Part shown: positions 16,469-24,409 of the stretch, in pieces
Position numbering within the stretch: the stretch's first letter is position 1
How the letters are laid out: each line of letters starts with the position of its first letter
NCBI GenBank assembly: GCA_903822825.1
Contig: CAIJQQ010000016.1
Coordinates: 1 to 64,000 of the forward strand
Reading direction: 5' to 3'
Origin: an uncultured Burkholderiales bacterium
Lineage (GTDB): Bacteria > Pseudomonadota > Gammaproteobacteria > Burkholderiales > Burkholderiaceae_C
Length of the DNA stretch: 64,000 nt
The notes under the pieces: model-generated
Told to the model about the DNA's origin: nothing
Database searches by the model: none
The model's input: the letters and a program-made list of their open reading frames with translations, nothing else
Translations under genes and position numbers: made by a program

Positions 16469-16962
16469 GCAGCGCAGCATTTTCGACAGTGGCGGTGGAC
16501 CGCAATTTGCCTCAGCTGGGGCGCGGCTTTGTCTGGCAAGACCTCACGGTCGGTCAGCGCATGCGCACCTTCCGGCGCACCATCACCGAGACCGATCTGG
16601 TCAATTTCATCTCAGTCACGGGCATGCTCGAAGCCATCTTCATCGAAGAAGGCTACGAAGGCGGCGCGATGGCCGGGCGGCCCGTACCCGGCGCGCTGAC
16701 TTACACGCTGATAGAGGGCTTCATCTTGCAGACCATGATCCAGGGCACGGGCCTGGCCATGCTGGAGCTGCACCAGAAAATTTTGGCGCCCGTGGTGGTG
16801 GGTGACACCATTGAAGCGGTGATCGAAGTGACCGACATCCGCCCCACTTCGCGCAGCGGCCGCGCCGTGGTCACGTCGCGCATCGACGTGTTCAACCAGC
16901 ACGGCACGTCCGTCATGACCTACACCGCCACCCGTTTGCTGGCAGGGCGCAAAGCCGATTGA
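16465..16962 (+). CDS. MaoC-like hotdog-fold protein
   Basis: A 165-residue single-hotdog protein. The region RRTITETDLVNFISVTG, then AGRPVPGALTYTLIEGF and VVGDTIEAVIEVTDIRP, matches the MaoC dehydratase-like family. The usual hydratase dyad (GDxNPxH following the first helix) is not present; that position reads VTGMLEAIFIEEG, so the Asp and His are missing. It may be an inactive or differently acting hotdog, such as a thioesterase, isomerase or binding protein. It overlaps the upstream CaiB gene by four bases and lies 40 bases before the first Bug gene of the operon. Confidence 0.75.
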   Translation: MSSAAFSTVAVDRNLPQLGRGFVWQDLTVGQRMRTFRRTITETDLVNFISVTGMLEAIFIEEGYEGGAMAGRPVPGALTYTLIEGFILQTMIQGTGLAMLELHQKILAPVVVGDTIEAVIEVTDIRPTSRSGRAVVTSRIDVFNQHGTSVMTYTATRLLAGRKAD

Positions 16963-17002
16963 GCGGCTCAAAAACATCCGAACCCTACAAGGAGACATGA
17001 CC

Positions 17003-17980
17003 ATGAACATCACCAGCACTTTGCGCAGAACTTTGTTGGGCCTGACTGCTGCGGCTTGCTTGCCCCTGACCGCTTGGGCGCAGGCTTACCCGAGCAAACC
17101 CATCACCCTGCTCGTACCTTTTCCACCGGGCGGCCCCACCGACCTGGTGGCGCGCGTGCTGGCCAAAAAAATGTCGGAGCAAATGGGCCAGTCCATCGTG
17201 ATCGACAACAAGCCCGGTGCCAACGGCAACATCGCAGCCGTGGCCGCAGCCAAGGCCGCTGCCGACGGTTACACCGTGCTTTACAACACCTCGTCCATCA
17301 CCCTGAGCCCGGCGCTCTACAAGAGCCTGGCCTATGACGTGCAGCGTGACTTGGCACCCGTGGCGCTCACCGCCGTGGTGCCCCTGGCCTTGGTGGTCAA
17401 CCCTTCGGTGCCGGCCAACAACGTGCGCGAGTTCATCGCCTACGCCAAAGCCAACCCCGGCAAGCTGTCGTATGGCTCGGCGGGCAACGGCAACGTGACG
17501 CACCTGGCGGCTTTTCAGCTGGTGCGGCACCACGACATCGACGCCACGCATGTGCCTTACCGTGGCAGCGCCCCGGCCGACGTGGACCTGGTCGCAGGGC
17601 AGATCCAGTTCATGACCGACACCATCAACTCGGTCATGCCTTTCGTGAAAGAAAAGCGCCTGAAATTGCTGGCGGTCACCACCAGCCAGCGCATGTCGCT
17701 CTTCCCCGAGGTGCCCACCCTGGCCGAGACCGTGATGCCCGGCTTTGAGGCAGGCGCTTGGCAAGGCATCATGGTGCCCGCCAACACGCCCAAAGCGGTG
17801 GTGCAGCGGCTGAACGCCGAAATCAACAAGGCCCTGCAAAGCGCCGAGGTCAAGGAAAAGCTGGCGCTGCAAGGCGCCGAACCTCTGGGCTCGACCCCTG
17901 AGGAATACGGTGCTTACGTCAAGAAAGAGCTGGCCCGTTGGGCTGCGGTCGTCAAGGCCACGGGCGTGACGCTCGAATAA
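17003..17980 (+). CDS. Bug-family periplasmic solute receptor 2
   Basis: A 325-residue Bug/TctC receptor. AAGGAG (16989-16994) gives an 8-base spacing to ATG 17003, better than ATG 16997. The signal peptide ends at LTAWA. Motifs: LLVPFPPGGPTDLVARVLA, VIDNKPGANGNIAA, DGYTVLYNTSS, DLVAGQIQFMTDTINSVMPF and FEAGAWQGIMVPANTP. Its similarity to the receptor at 11495 (for example the shared HxPYxGSAPxxVDLVAGQxQFM pattern) points to duplication. It would deliver a carboxylate to an unidentified membrane carrier; no TctAB genes are present. Confidence 0.92.
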   Translation: MNITSTLRRTLLGLTAAACLPLTAWAQAYPSKPITLLVPFPPGGPTDLVARVLAKKMSEQMGQSIVIDNKPGANGNIAAVAAAKAAADGYTVLYNTSSITLSPALYKSLAYDVQRDLAPVALTAVVPLALVVNPSVPANNVREFIAYAKANPGKLSYGSAGNGNVTHLAAFQLVRHHDIDATHVPYRGSAPADVDLVAGQIQFMTDTINSVMPFVKEKRLKLLAVTTSQRMSLFPEVPTLAETVMPGFEAGAWQGIMVPANTPKAVVQRLNAEINKALQSAEVKEKLALQGAEPLGSTPEEYGAYVKKELARWAAVVKATGVTLE

Positions 17981-17999
17981 AACCCATTGGAGACAAAAC

Positions 18000-18986
18000 A
18001 TGAGCACACGCAGACACATCCTCAAGTCACTCGCCACGGTGGGCCTGCTGGCCGCCGCCATCGGCGGCACGGCCGTTCAAGCGCAGACGGCGGCCTTTCC
18101 GTCCAAGCCCTTGCGTTTTGTGGTGCCCTTTCCGCCGGGCAGCGGCACCGACACCTCGGCGCGTTACTTTGCCAAAAAGCTGACCGAGATGACGGGCCAG
18201 ACCGTGGTGGTGGACAACAAGCCCGGTGCCAACGGCTTCATCGCTGTGCGTGCGGTGCAAAGCGCCCCAGCGGACGGCTACACCGTCTTTGTGGGCAGCA
18301 ACTCCACCTTGGCGGTGAACGCGGCGCTGTTCAAGTCCTTGCCCTATGACCCGGTGATCGATTTCGCGCCGCTGACCATGATGATGCGTGCGGCATCGCT
18401 GTTGATCGTGCCTGCTCAATCCGAGTACAAGACCGTGGCCGAACTGGTGGCGGCCGCCAAGGCCAAACCCGGGCAGTTCAATTACGGTGCGGGCTCGGCC
18501 GGTTACCAGTTGATGGCCGAGGCCTTCAACGATGCCACCCGCATCCAGGCGGTGCACGTGCCGTTCAAGGGCGCCAGCGAAGTGGTGTCTGCGGTGACGG
18601 CAGGCACGGTGCAGTTTGCCTTTGCCGAGATGACGAGCGCGCAAGAGATGGTCAAGGCGGGCAAGTTGCGTGCATTGGCCTTTGCGTCCGAGCAGCGCTC
18701 ACCCACACTGCCTGCGGTGCCCACCGCCACCGAAGCGGGCTTGCCGGGCTTCACCGCTTACACCTGGGTGGGTGCCATGGTGTCTGCCAAGACGCCCAAA
18801 GCCGAAACCGACAAGCTCGCGAGCTTGCTCACGGCCATTGAGCGCTTGCCCGAGACCCGTGAGTTTTATGAGCGTCTTGGCGCTGAGGTCATGAATGGTG
18901 GCCCTGAAGAAATGCGCAACTTCCAGGCGGCCGAGATCAAACTCTGGAAGCGCATCGCCACCAGCGCCAAAGTGGAGTTGCAATGA
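18000..18986 (+). CDS. Bug-family periplasmic solute receptor 3
   Basis: A 328-residue Bug/TctC receptor starting at ATG 18000 with TTGGAG upstream. The N-terminus MSTRRHILKSLATVGLLAAA carries a twin-Arg pair but otherwise looks like a Sec signal ending near VQAQ. Motifs: RFVVPFPPGSGTDTSARYFA, VVDNKPGANGFIA, DGYTVFVGSNST and LPGFTAYTWVGAMVSAKTP. The binding-loop residues (SGTD rather than GPTD) set it apart from receptors 1 and 2, so it probably binds another ligand. It ends in an ATGA overlap with the third CaiB gene. Confidence 0.92.
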   Translation: MSTRRHILKSLATVGLLAAAIGGTAVQAQTAAFPSKPLRFVVPFPPGSGTDTSARYFAKKLTEMTGQTVVVDNKPGANGFIAVRAVQSAPADGYTVFVGSNSTLAVNAALFKSLPYDPVIDFAPLTMMMRAASLLIVPAQSEYKTVAELVAAAKAKPGQFNYGAGSAGYQLMAEAFNDATRIQAVHVPFKGASEVVSAVTAGTVQFAFAEMTSAQEMVKAGKLRALAFASEQRSPTLPAVPTATEAGLPGFTAYTWVGAMVSAKTPKAETDKLASLLTAIERLPETREFYERLGAEVMNGGPEEMRNFQAAEIKLWKRIATSAKVELQ

Positions 18987-20236
18987 ACGCTGCCAGCGCA
19001 GACAACCCCACACGCGGCGCGCTCTCGCACATCCGAGTGCTCGACCTCTCACGTGTGCTGGCGGGTCCTTGGGCAGCGCAGACTCTGGGCGACTTGGGTG
19101 CCGAGATCATCAAGGTCGAGCGCCCCGAAACGGGTGACGACACCCGGACCTGGGGCCCGCCTTACCTGAAGGACGCACAGGGTGAGCCCACGCGTGACGC
19201 GGCGTATTACCTGTGCACCAACCGCAACAAGAAGTCGATTGCAGTCGACCTGAGCAGCACCGAAGGCCAGCAGCTGGTGCGTGACTTGGCACTGCAATGT
19301 GATGTGCTGATCGAAAATTTCAAAGTTGGCAGCCTGCAGCAGTACGGCTTGGACTACGACACGCTGCACGCCATCCACCCTAGGCTGGTGTACTGCTCGG
19401 TGACGGGCTTTGGCCAGACCGGGCCTTATGCCCAGCGCGCTGGTTATGACTTTTTGATCCAGGGCATGGGCGGTCTCATGAGCATCACGGGCCAGCCCGA
19501 CGGCACGCCGGGCGCTGGCCCCATGAAGGTGGGTGTGGCGCTCACCGACATCTTGACGGGCTTGTACGCCAGCACCAGTATCCTGGCGGCCTTGCAGGCC
19601 CGCGAGGTGACGGGTCGCGGTCAGCACATTGACTTGGCGCTGCTCGACGTGGGCGTGGCGTGCCTGGCCAACCAGTCGATGAACTACCTGCACAGTGGCG
19701 AGTCACCCCAGCGCATGGGCAACGCCCACCCGAACACGGTGCCGTACCAGGACTTTCCGACGGCCGACGGCCACATGATTTTGGCCATGGGCAACGATGG
19801 CCAGTTCACCCGCTTTTGCAAAACCGCTGGGCGACCCGAATGGGCAGGCGATGCGCGCTTTGCGACCAATGCCGGGCGTGTGCAAAACCGTGTCGCATTG
19901 ATTGAGCTGATGCGCGCGCTCACCGTGACCCGCAGCACGCGCGAGTGGGTGGCCTTGCTCGAATTGGCAGGTGTGCCTTGTGGGCCCATCAACACCTTGG
20001 CCGATGTGTTTGAAGACCCGCAGGTCAAGGCCCGTGGTATGCAGATCCACATGGACCATGCCGCGCGGGACGACGTGGCCTTGGTGGCCAGCCCGATCCG
20101 CCTGTCGGACACGCCCGTGCAGTACCGCCTCGCGCCACCGCTCTTGGGGCAACACACCCGCGAGGTGCTGGGCGATTTGCTGGCGCTGGACGAAAAGACC
20201 ATGACAACTTTGTTTGAAAAAGGGGTGTTGGCATGA
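18983..20236 (+). CDS. CaiB/BaiF family CoA-transferase (type 3)
   Basis: A 417-residue class III CoA-transferase of a different subgroup from the other two. Features: IRVLDLSRVLAGPWAAQTLGD, IIKVERPETGDDTR, TCNRNKKS-type LCTNRNKKSIAVDL, VLIENFKVGSLQQYGLD, CSVTGFGQTGPYA and AGYDFLIQGMGGLMS. The probable catalytic Asp is in GVALTDILTGLYA. The pattern resembles succinyl-CoA:dicarboxylate (glutarate, malate or citramalate-type) transferases, but that is a family-level resemblance only. It overlaps both neighbours by four bases, so its product is made with the receptor and dehydrogenase. Confidence 0.9.
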   Translation: MNAASADNPTRGALSHIRVLDLSRVLAGPWAAQTLGDLGAEIIKVERPETGDDTRTWGPPYLKDAQGEPTRDAAYYLCTNRNKKSIAVDLSSTEGQQLVRDLALQCDVLIENFKVGSLQQYGLDYDTLHAIHPRLVYCSVTGFGQTGPYAQRAGYDFLIQGMGGLMSITGQPDGTPGAGPMKVGVALTDILTGLYASTSILAALQAREVTGRGQHIDLALLDVGVACLANQSMNYLHSGESPQRMGNAHPNTVPYQDFPTADGHMILAMGNDGQFTRFCKTAGRPEWAGDARFATNAGRVQNRVALIELMRALTVTRSTREWVALLELAGVPCGPINTLADVFEDPQVKARGMQIHMDHAARDDVALVASPIRLSDTPVQYRLAPPLLGQHTREVLGDLLALDEKTMTTLFEKGVLA

Positions 20237-21402
20237 GCCAGCTTGATTCGTTGAACCCGTCTGCCATTCCCGCCCCAGACGAAGCCCTGCGCCAAGAGGT
20301 GCGGGCCTTTCTGGTGGAGGCCATGCGCGGCGTGCCCGCCCATGTGCGTGCCCGCTCTTGGTCGGGCTACGACCCCGAGTTCAGTCGCGAACTGGGCCGC
20401 AGGGGTTGGCTGGGCATCACCTTTCCGCCAGCCTACGGCGGCGCAGGGCGCAGCGCGTTTGCGCGTTATGTGCTGGTCGAGGAGTTCCTGAATTTTGGCG
20501 CGCCCGTGGGCTCGCACTGGATCGCCGATCGGCAAAGCGGCCCCTTGCTGCTCAAGTACGGCACCGAAGCGCAAAAGCAGCGCTACCTGCCCGCGATCTG
20601 CCGGGGCGAGGCGTTCTTTTGCATCGGCATGAGCGAGCCCGGTTCGGGCTCGGACCTGGCCAGTGTGCGCACCCGTGCTGTGCCTAATGACTCAGGTTGG
20701 CTGCTGAACGGCCAGAAGATCTGGACCACCAACGCCCACAACTGCCACTTCATGATCGCGCTGGTGCGCACCAGCGGCGAAGCGGGTGACCGCCAAAAAG
20801 GCTTGTCGCAAGTGATCGTGGACTTGTCTTTGCCGGGCGTGACGGTGCGGCCCATCGTCGACCAGTCGGGCGACAGCCATTTTTGTGAAGTTTTTTTTGA
20901 CAACGTGCAGCTGGGGCCGGATGCCCTGGTGGGCGACGAGGGCGGTGGCTGGGACCAGGTCACGGCCGAGTTGGCGTTCGAGCGCAGTGGGCCTGAGCGT
21001 TTGTACTCCAGCATCGCCTTGTTCGACGAGTGGCTGGCTTATGTCCGCACGCCGCAAGGCCGCACCCCACAGGCGCAGCGTCTGGCGGGCAAAATCCTGA
21101 GCCAGCTGGCGCCGCTGCGCGCCATGTCGGTGGCCATCACCGAAAAGCTCACGCGAGGGGAAAGCCCGGTGGTCGAAGCGGCCTTGGTGAAAGACTTGGG
21201 CACGGGCGTGGAGCAGCTGATCCCTGCGGCGATTGCCGACGACCTGTTCTCGCGCGCCGACGCTGAAATGCCCGCCGATGTGCCCGCCGAACTGCTCAAC
21301 ACCCTCAACTACATCACGCAGGTCGCGCCCAGCTACTCTTTGCGCGGCGGCACACGCGACATCTTGCGCGGCATGATCGCGCGCGGCCTGGGCTTGCGCT
21401 GA
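20233..21402 (+). CDS. Acyl-CoA dehydrogenase, large subunit-type
   Basis: A 389-residue FAD-dependent acyl-CoA dehydrogenase. Motifs: RRGWLGITFPPAYGGAG, FFCIGMSEPGSGSDLAS, LNGQKIWTTNAHNCHFMIAL, and an AFERSGPERLYSS helix that supplies Glu near the place used as base in isovaleryl/long-chain and heteromeric enzymes. The C-terminal RGGTRDILRGMIAR lacks the Glu of the IYEGT motif used by medium-chain enzymes. It starts within the previous stop (ATGA) and is followed 12 bases later by a shorter homologue. The pairing suggests an alpha2beta2 heteromer as described for steroid and pimeloyl-CoA dehydrogenases. It would introduce a C2-C3 double bond in a CoA thioester. Confidence 0.92.
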   Translation: MSQLDSLNPSAIPAPDEALRQEVRAFLVEAMRGVPAHVRARSWSGYDPEFSRELGRRGWLGITFPPAYGGAGRSAFARYVLVEEFLNFGAPVGSHWIADRQSGPLLLKYGTEAQKQRYLPAICRGEAFFCIGMSEPGSGSDLASVRTRAVPNDSGWLLNGQKIWTTNAHNCHFMIALVRTSGEAGDRQKGLSQVIVDLSLPGVTVRPIVDQSGDSHFCEVFFDNVQLGPDALVGDEGGGWDQVTAELAFERSGPERLYSSIALFDEWLAYVRTPQGRTPQAQRLAGKILSQLAPLRAMSVAITEKLTRGESPVVEAALVKDLGTGVEQLIPAAIADDLFSRADAEMPADVPAELLNTLNYITQVAPSYSLRGGTRDILRGMIARGLGLR

Positions 21403-21414
21403 AAAGGACAGAAC

Positions 21415-22413
21415 ATGGACGATCTTTTTTCCGACGCCGTCAAGGCGCTGCTCAGCGACCACTGCACACCTGCGGTGGTGCGCGCCATCGAAGCGGGGCA
21501 AGCCCACGCCCCTTTGTGGCAACAGCTCGAAGACTCGGGCTTTGCCGATGCGCTGGTGCCCGAATCTGCAGGCGGCGCGGGGCTGGCCTTGGCCGATGTG
21601 TACCCGGTACTCGAGCTGTGCGGCAGCTTTGCCCTGCCCGTGCCTTTGGGCGAGACCTTGCTGGCGCGTGGCCTGATGGCCCATGCGGGCGTGACTGCGC
21701 CAAAGGGCTCGGTGGTGTTCGGCACGGGTCAGCTGGCCAGCGACGGCCGTTTGCACTGCGCGCAGGTGCGCTGCGCAGCCAAGGCCGACTGGGTGCTGGT
21801 GTCGTGTGGCGGTGCTTGCCGCTTGCTGTCCTTCGGGGCGGCTCAAATGCAGGTGGCCGGGTTTTGCCTTGACGCGCAAATGAGTTGGCCGCAAGCGGCT
21901 TGGGAGCAAGCGCAGCAGGTGTCCGGAACGCACGACCTTGTGACCCTGCAAGCGGCGCTGTATGCCGCCCAGTTGGCGGGTGCTTTGATGGCTGTGTTCA
22001 GCCGCACGCTGCAATACGCCAACGACCGCCAGCAGTTCGGCAAGCCGATCGGCAAGTTCCAGGCGATCCAGCACCAGCTGAGCGTCATGTCCGAGCACGC
22101 TTTTGCGGCGCGCATGGCCGCCCAACTGGGTTGCGCAGAGGGGCCAGTGCCTGACCGCCTGCGCGTGGCCATGGCCAAGGCGCGCACCAGCGAGGCGGCG
22201 CTCGAAGTCGCGGGGCTGAGCCATTCCATCCACGGTGCGATTGGCTTCACACGAGAGTTTGACCTGCAGCTGTACACCCGCAGGCTGCACGCCTGGCGGC
22301 AGGCGGCCGGGTCAGAATCCTACTGGCACGACGTGATGGGCCAGGCCCTGCTGGACAGCCCCGAGCCTATGAGCCTCGATTTGATCCGCACACTCACCGA
22401 TGCGGTGGTTTGA
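21415..22413 (+). CDS. Acyl-CoA dehydrogenase, short partner subunit
   Basis: A 332-residue acyl-CoA dehydrogenase-like protein, shorter than the usual 380-400. The N-terminal domain (LEDSGFADALVPESAGGAGL) is intact; the middle beta-domain is reduced, with no clear SEP/GSGSD segment. The C-terminal domain has ANDRQQFGKPIGKFQAIQHQ (FAD and dimer contacts) and IHGAIGFTREFDLQLYTRRL. This matches the smaller subunit of heteromeric dehydrogenases, where one chain binds FAD contacts and the other carries the base. Probable partner of the gene at 20233. Confidence 0.88.
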   Translation: MDDLFSDAVKALLSDHCTPAVVRAIEAGQAHAPLWQQLEDSGFADALVPESAGGAGLALADVYPVLELCGSFALPVPLGETLLARGLMAHAGVTAPKGSVVFGTGQLASDGRLHCAQVRCAAKADWVLVSCGGACRLLSFGAAQMQVAGFCLDAQMSWPQAAWEQAQQVSGTHDLVTLQAALYAAQLAGALMAVFSRTLQYANDRQQFGKPIGKFQAIQHQLSVMSEHAFAARMAAQLGCAEGPVPDRLRVAMAKARTSEAALEVAGLSHSIHGAIGFTREFDLQLYTRRLHAWRQAAGSESYWHDVMGQALLDSPEPMSLDLIRTLTDAVV

Positions 22414-22433
22414 CATTTAAAACAGGAATCTTC

Positions 22434-23228
22434 ATGAGCGCTTTTCTCAACATCACCCGTGAGGGCCACATCGCCATCCTCACCATGAGCCAGCCCGAGA
22501 CCCGCAATGCCCTGACGGGCAACACCGCGGTCGAGGAGTTTGTGCAGGTCTGTGCCAGCATTGCCAAGGACAACAGCATCCGCGCGGTGATCCTCACCGC
22601 TGAAGGTCCGGTTTTCAGTTCGGGCGGCAATGTCAAGGACATGTTGCGCTACCAGACCCAGCAGCTCTTGCCCGACGTGATCCGCGAGGAATACCGCCAC
22701 GGCATCCAGCGCCTGCCCAAGGCGCTCTACAACCTGGACGTGCCCGTGATCGCCGCCATCAACGGCCCGGCCATCGGCGCGGGGCTCGACTTGACCTGCA
22801 TGTGCGACATCCGCATTGCATCGGACAAAGCCACCTTTGCCGAGAGTTTTGTCAAAGTGGGCATCGTGCCGGGCGACGGCGGGGCTTGGCTTTTGCCGCG
22901 CGCGGTCGGCGCATCCAAAGCGGCCGAGATGGCCTTCACGGGCGAGGCCCTGACGGCCGAGCAGGCGCTGGCGTGCGGGCTGGTCTCACGCGTGGTGGCG
23001 CCTGAGCAGTTGCTGCCCGAGGCGCTGGCCTTGGCACGGAAGATCGCGGCCAACCCGGGCGCGGTGCTGCGCATGACCAAACGATTGTTGCGCGAAGGTG
23101 AGCGCAGCTCGCTGGAATCGCTGCTGGAATTGTCGGCGGGTTACCAAGCCATCGCCCACATGACCACCGACCACCACGAGGCAGTGAATGCGTTCATTGA
23201 AAAGCGCCCGCCCAAATTCTCGGTCTGA
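22434..23228 (+). CDS. Crotonase-family (enoyl-CoA hydratase/isomerase) protein
   Basis: A 264-residue crotonase-fold protein. ATG 22434 has AGGA upstream; a TTG at 22410 is less likely. Oxyanion-hole segments are FSSGGNVKDM and NGPAIGAGLDLTCMCDIRIA. The two hydratase glutamates are changed: the first (GGGCEL in hydratases) is Asp in GAGLDL, and the second (FGQPE) is Phe in FAESFVKVG. A nearby Asp in VPGDGG could be the acid/base, as in isomerases and other crotonases. So water addition is uncertain; isomerase, hydrolase or ring-cleaving roles are possible. It is the last gene of the operon, convergent with lptF; a GCGGAC/GTCCGC hairpin lies in the 45-bp gap. Confidence 0.88.
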   Translation: MSAFLNITREGHIAILTMSQPETRNALTGNTAVEEFVQVCASIAKDNSIRAVILTAEGPVFSSGGNVKDMLRYQTQQLLPDVIREEYRHGIQRLPKALYNLDVPVIAAINGPAIGAGLDLTCMCDIRIASDKATFAESFVKVGIVPGDGGAWLLPRAVGASKAAEMAFTGEALTAEQALACGLVSRVVAPEQLLPEALALARKIAANPGAVLRMTKRLLREGERSSLESLLELSAGYQAIAHMTTDHHEAVNAFIEKRPPKFSV

Positions 23229-23273
23229 TGCAAGGCCAGTGGGAAGCCGCGGACTGTGTCCGCAGCGCTGCAC

Positions 23274-24371
23274 TCAAGCCGTGGGCCTGAGCCTGCTCAG
23301 CCAAAGTCGCAGGCTCATGTTCGATTGCTGAGACTGGATCCACGCTGCAGCGATCAGCAGCGTGGTGCCGTGCAAGTACAGCAGCATCAAGGGCATTGAA
23401 ATCCGGCCGTCTGACACCCAACGCTGGCCGAAGTTGATCATGTTGTAGTAAATGACGAAGACCAAAATGGCCTTGGCCAAGTGGTAGCTTCGAGCCGCTC
23501 TGGGGTTGACCGTGGACAGGGCGATGGCCAGCAGCACCAGGTTCAGCGCGCACAGGCCTTGCCCGATCCGCCATGACAGCTCGCCAGCGCGCGGGGGTGT
23601 TGGCTGCCCGATCAACTCCAGCGAACTCACGGTGTAGTTGGGTGGATTCAGCGCCGCGACAGCCACACTGTCATTGATCAAGAGTTCGTAGCGCTCGAAA
23701 GTGGTCAGTCGCGTCTCGTGGGTTTTGGCATTGGTGGACACTTGCTGCCCGTTTTCGAGGGTCAAAAAGCGCTCGTCCTTGATGCGTTCAACGCGTCCCT
23801 GTTTGGCCGAGGTGACCACGTTCCAGTCGCCGTCGCTGCGCGACACGAACACATTGGTGCCCGAGACATTGCTGGCACTGTCTTTGTCGATGAAAAAGAC
23901 GCCAGTGCCCCCTGAGAACTCCAGAAATTTGCCGGGAGCGACGCGCTCAATGTCATTGCGGGATTCGAATTTCAGCTTGAGGTCCTGGATTTGCTTGTTG
24001 CTCCAAGGCCAAACCACCAACGCCGCAAAAAAGATGCAGAGCAAAACGGGCCAGGCGAACCGAAGCACAGGCACACCAAACGAAGAAAGGCCCCGCCCGC
24101 TGGTGAACCAAATCACCATTTCGCTGTCGCTGTACATGCGTGACAAGGTGGAAATGATGGCCAGAAACAGGCTCAAGGTGAGCAGTGTGGCCGAGTAACC
24201 CAGTGCCGTCAGCCCCATGACCAAAATGACATCCGATGGGTTGATGCTCCCGCGGCTGGCTTGCCCGAGGGTCTGGATCAACATGTTGGACATCACCACC
24301 GTCAAGAGCACCACCAAAGTGGTCACGAACGATTGGGACAGCTCCTTGCGCACAGATGAGTGAAAAACCAC
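23274..24371 (-). CDS. lptF: LPS export system permease LptF
   Basis: A 365-residue inner-membrane subunit of the LptB2FG transporter that extracts lipopolysaccharide and passes it to LptC/A. The GTG start gives MVFHSSVRKELSQSF, matching family N-termini. There are three N-terminal transmembrane helices (about 15-35, 55-78, 100-122; with LGQASRGSINPSDV and the coupling helix SRMYSDSEMVIWFTSGRGL), a periplasmic jellyroll (125-270; GTGVFFIDKDS) and three C-terminal helices. The partner gene lptG, normally next to lptF, is absent on both sides: downstream is the convergent crotonase gene and upstream a GT83 gene. lptG must be elsewhere if the complex is standard. Confidence 0.92.
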   Translation of the reverse strand: MVFHSSVRKELSQSFVTTLVVLLTVVMSNMLIQTLGQASRGSINPSDVILVMGLTALGYSATLLTLSLFLAIISTLSRMYSDSEMVIWFTSGRGLSSFGVPVLRFAWPVLLCIFFAALVVWPWSNKQIQDLKLKFESRNDIERVAPGKFLEFSGGTGVFFIDKDSASNVSGTNVFVSRSDGDWNVVTSAKQGRVERIKDERFLTLENGQQVSTNAKTHETRLTTFERYELLINDSVAVAALNPPNYTVSSLELIGQPTPPRAGELSWRIGQGLCALNLVLLAIALSTVNPRAARSYHLAKAILVFVIYYNMINFGQRWVSDGRISMPLMLLYLHGTTLLIAAAWIQSQQSNMSLRLWLSRLRPTA

Positions 24372-24409
24372 ATCAATCCCATGAAAGTTAAAGACCGCGT
24401 GCCCGGCGC

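Noticed and set aside
20692..22290. 532-residue minus-strand open frame across the acyl-CoA dehydrogenases
   Set aside because: Shadow frame with no recognisable domain; both dehydrogenases on the + strand are intact.
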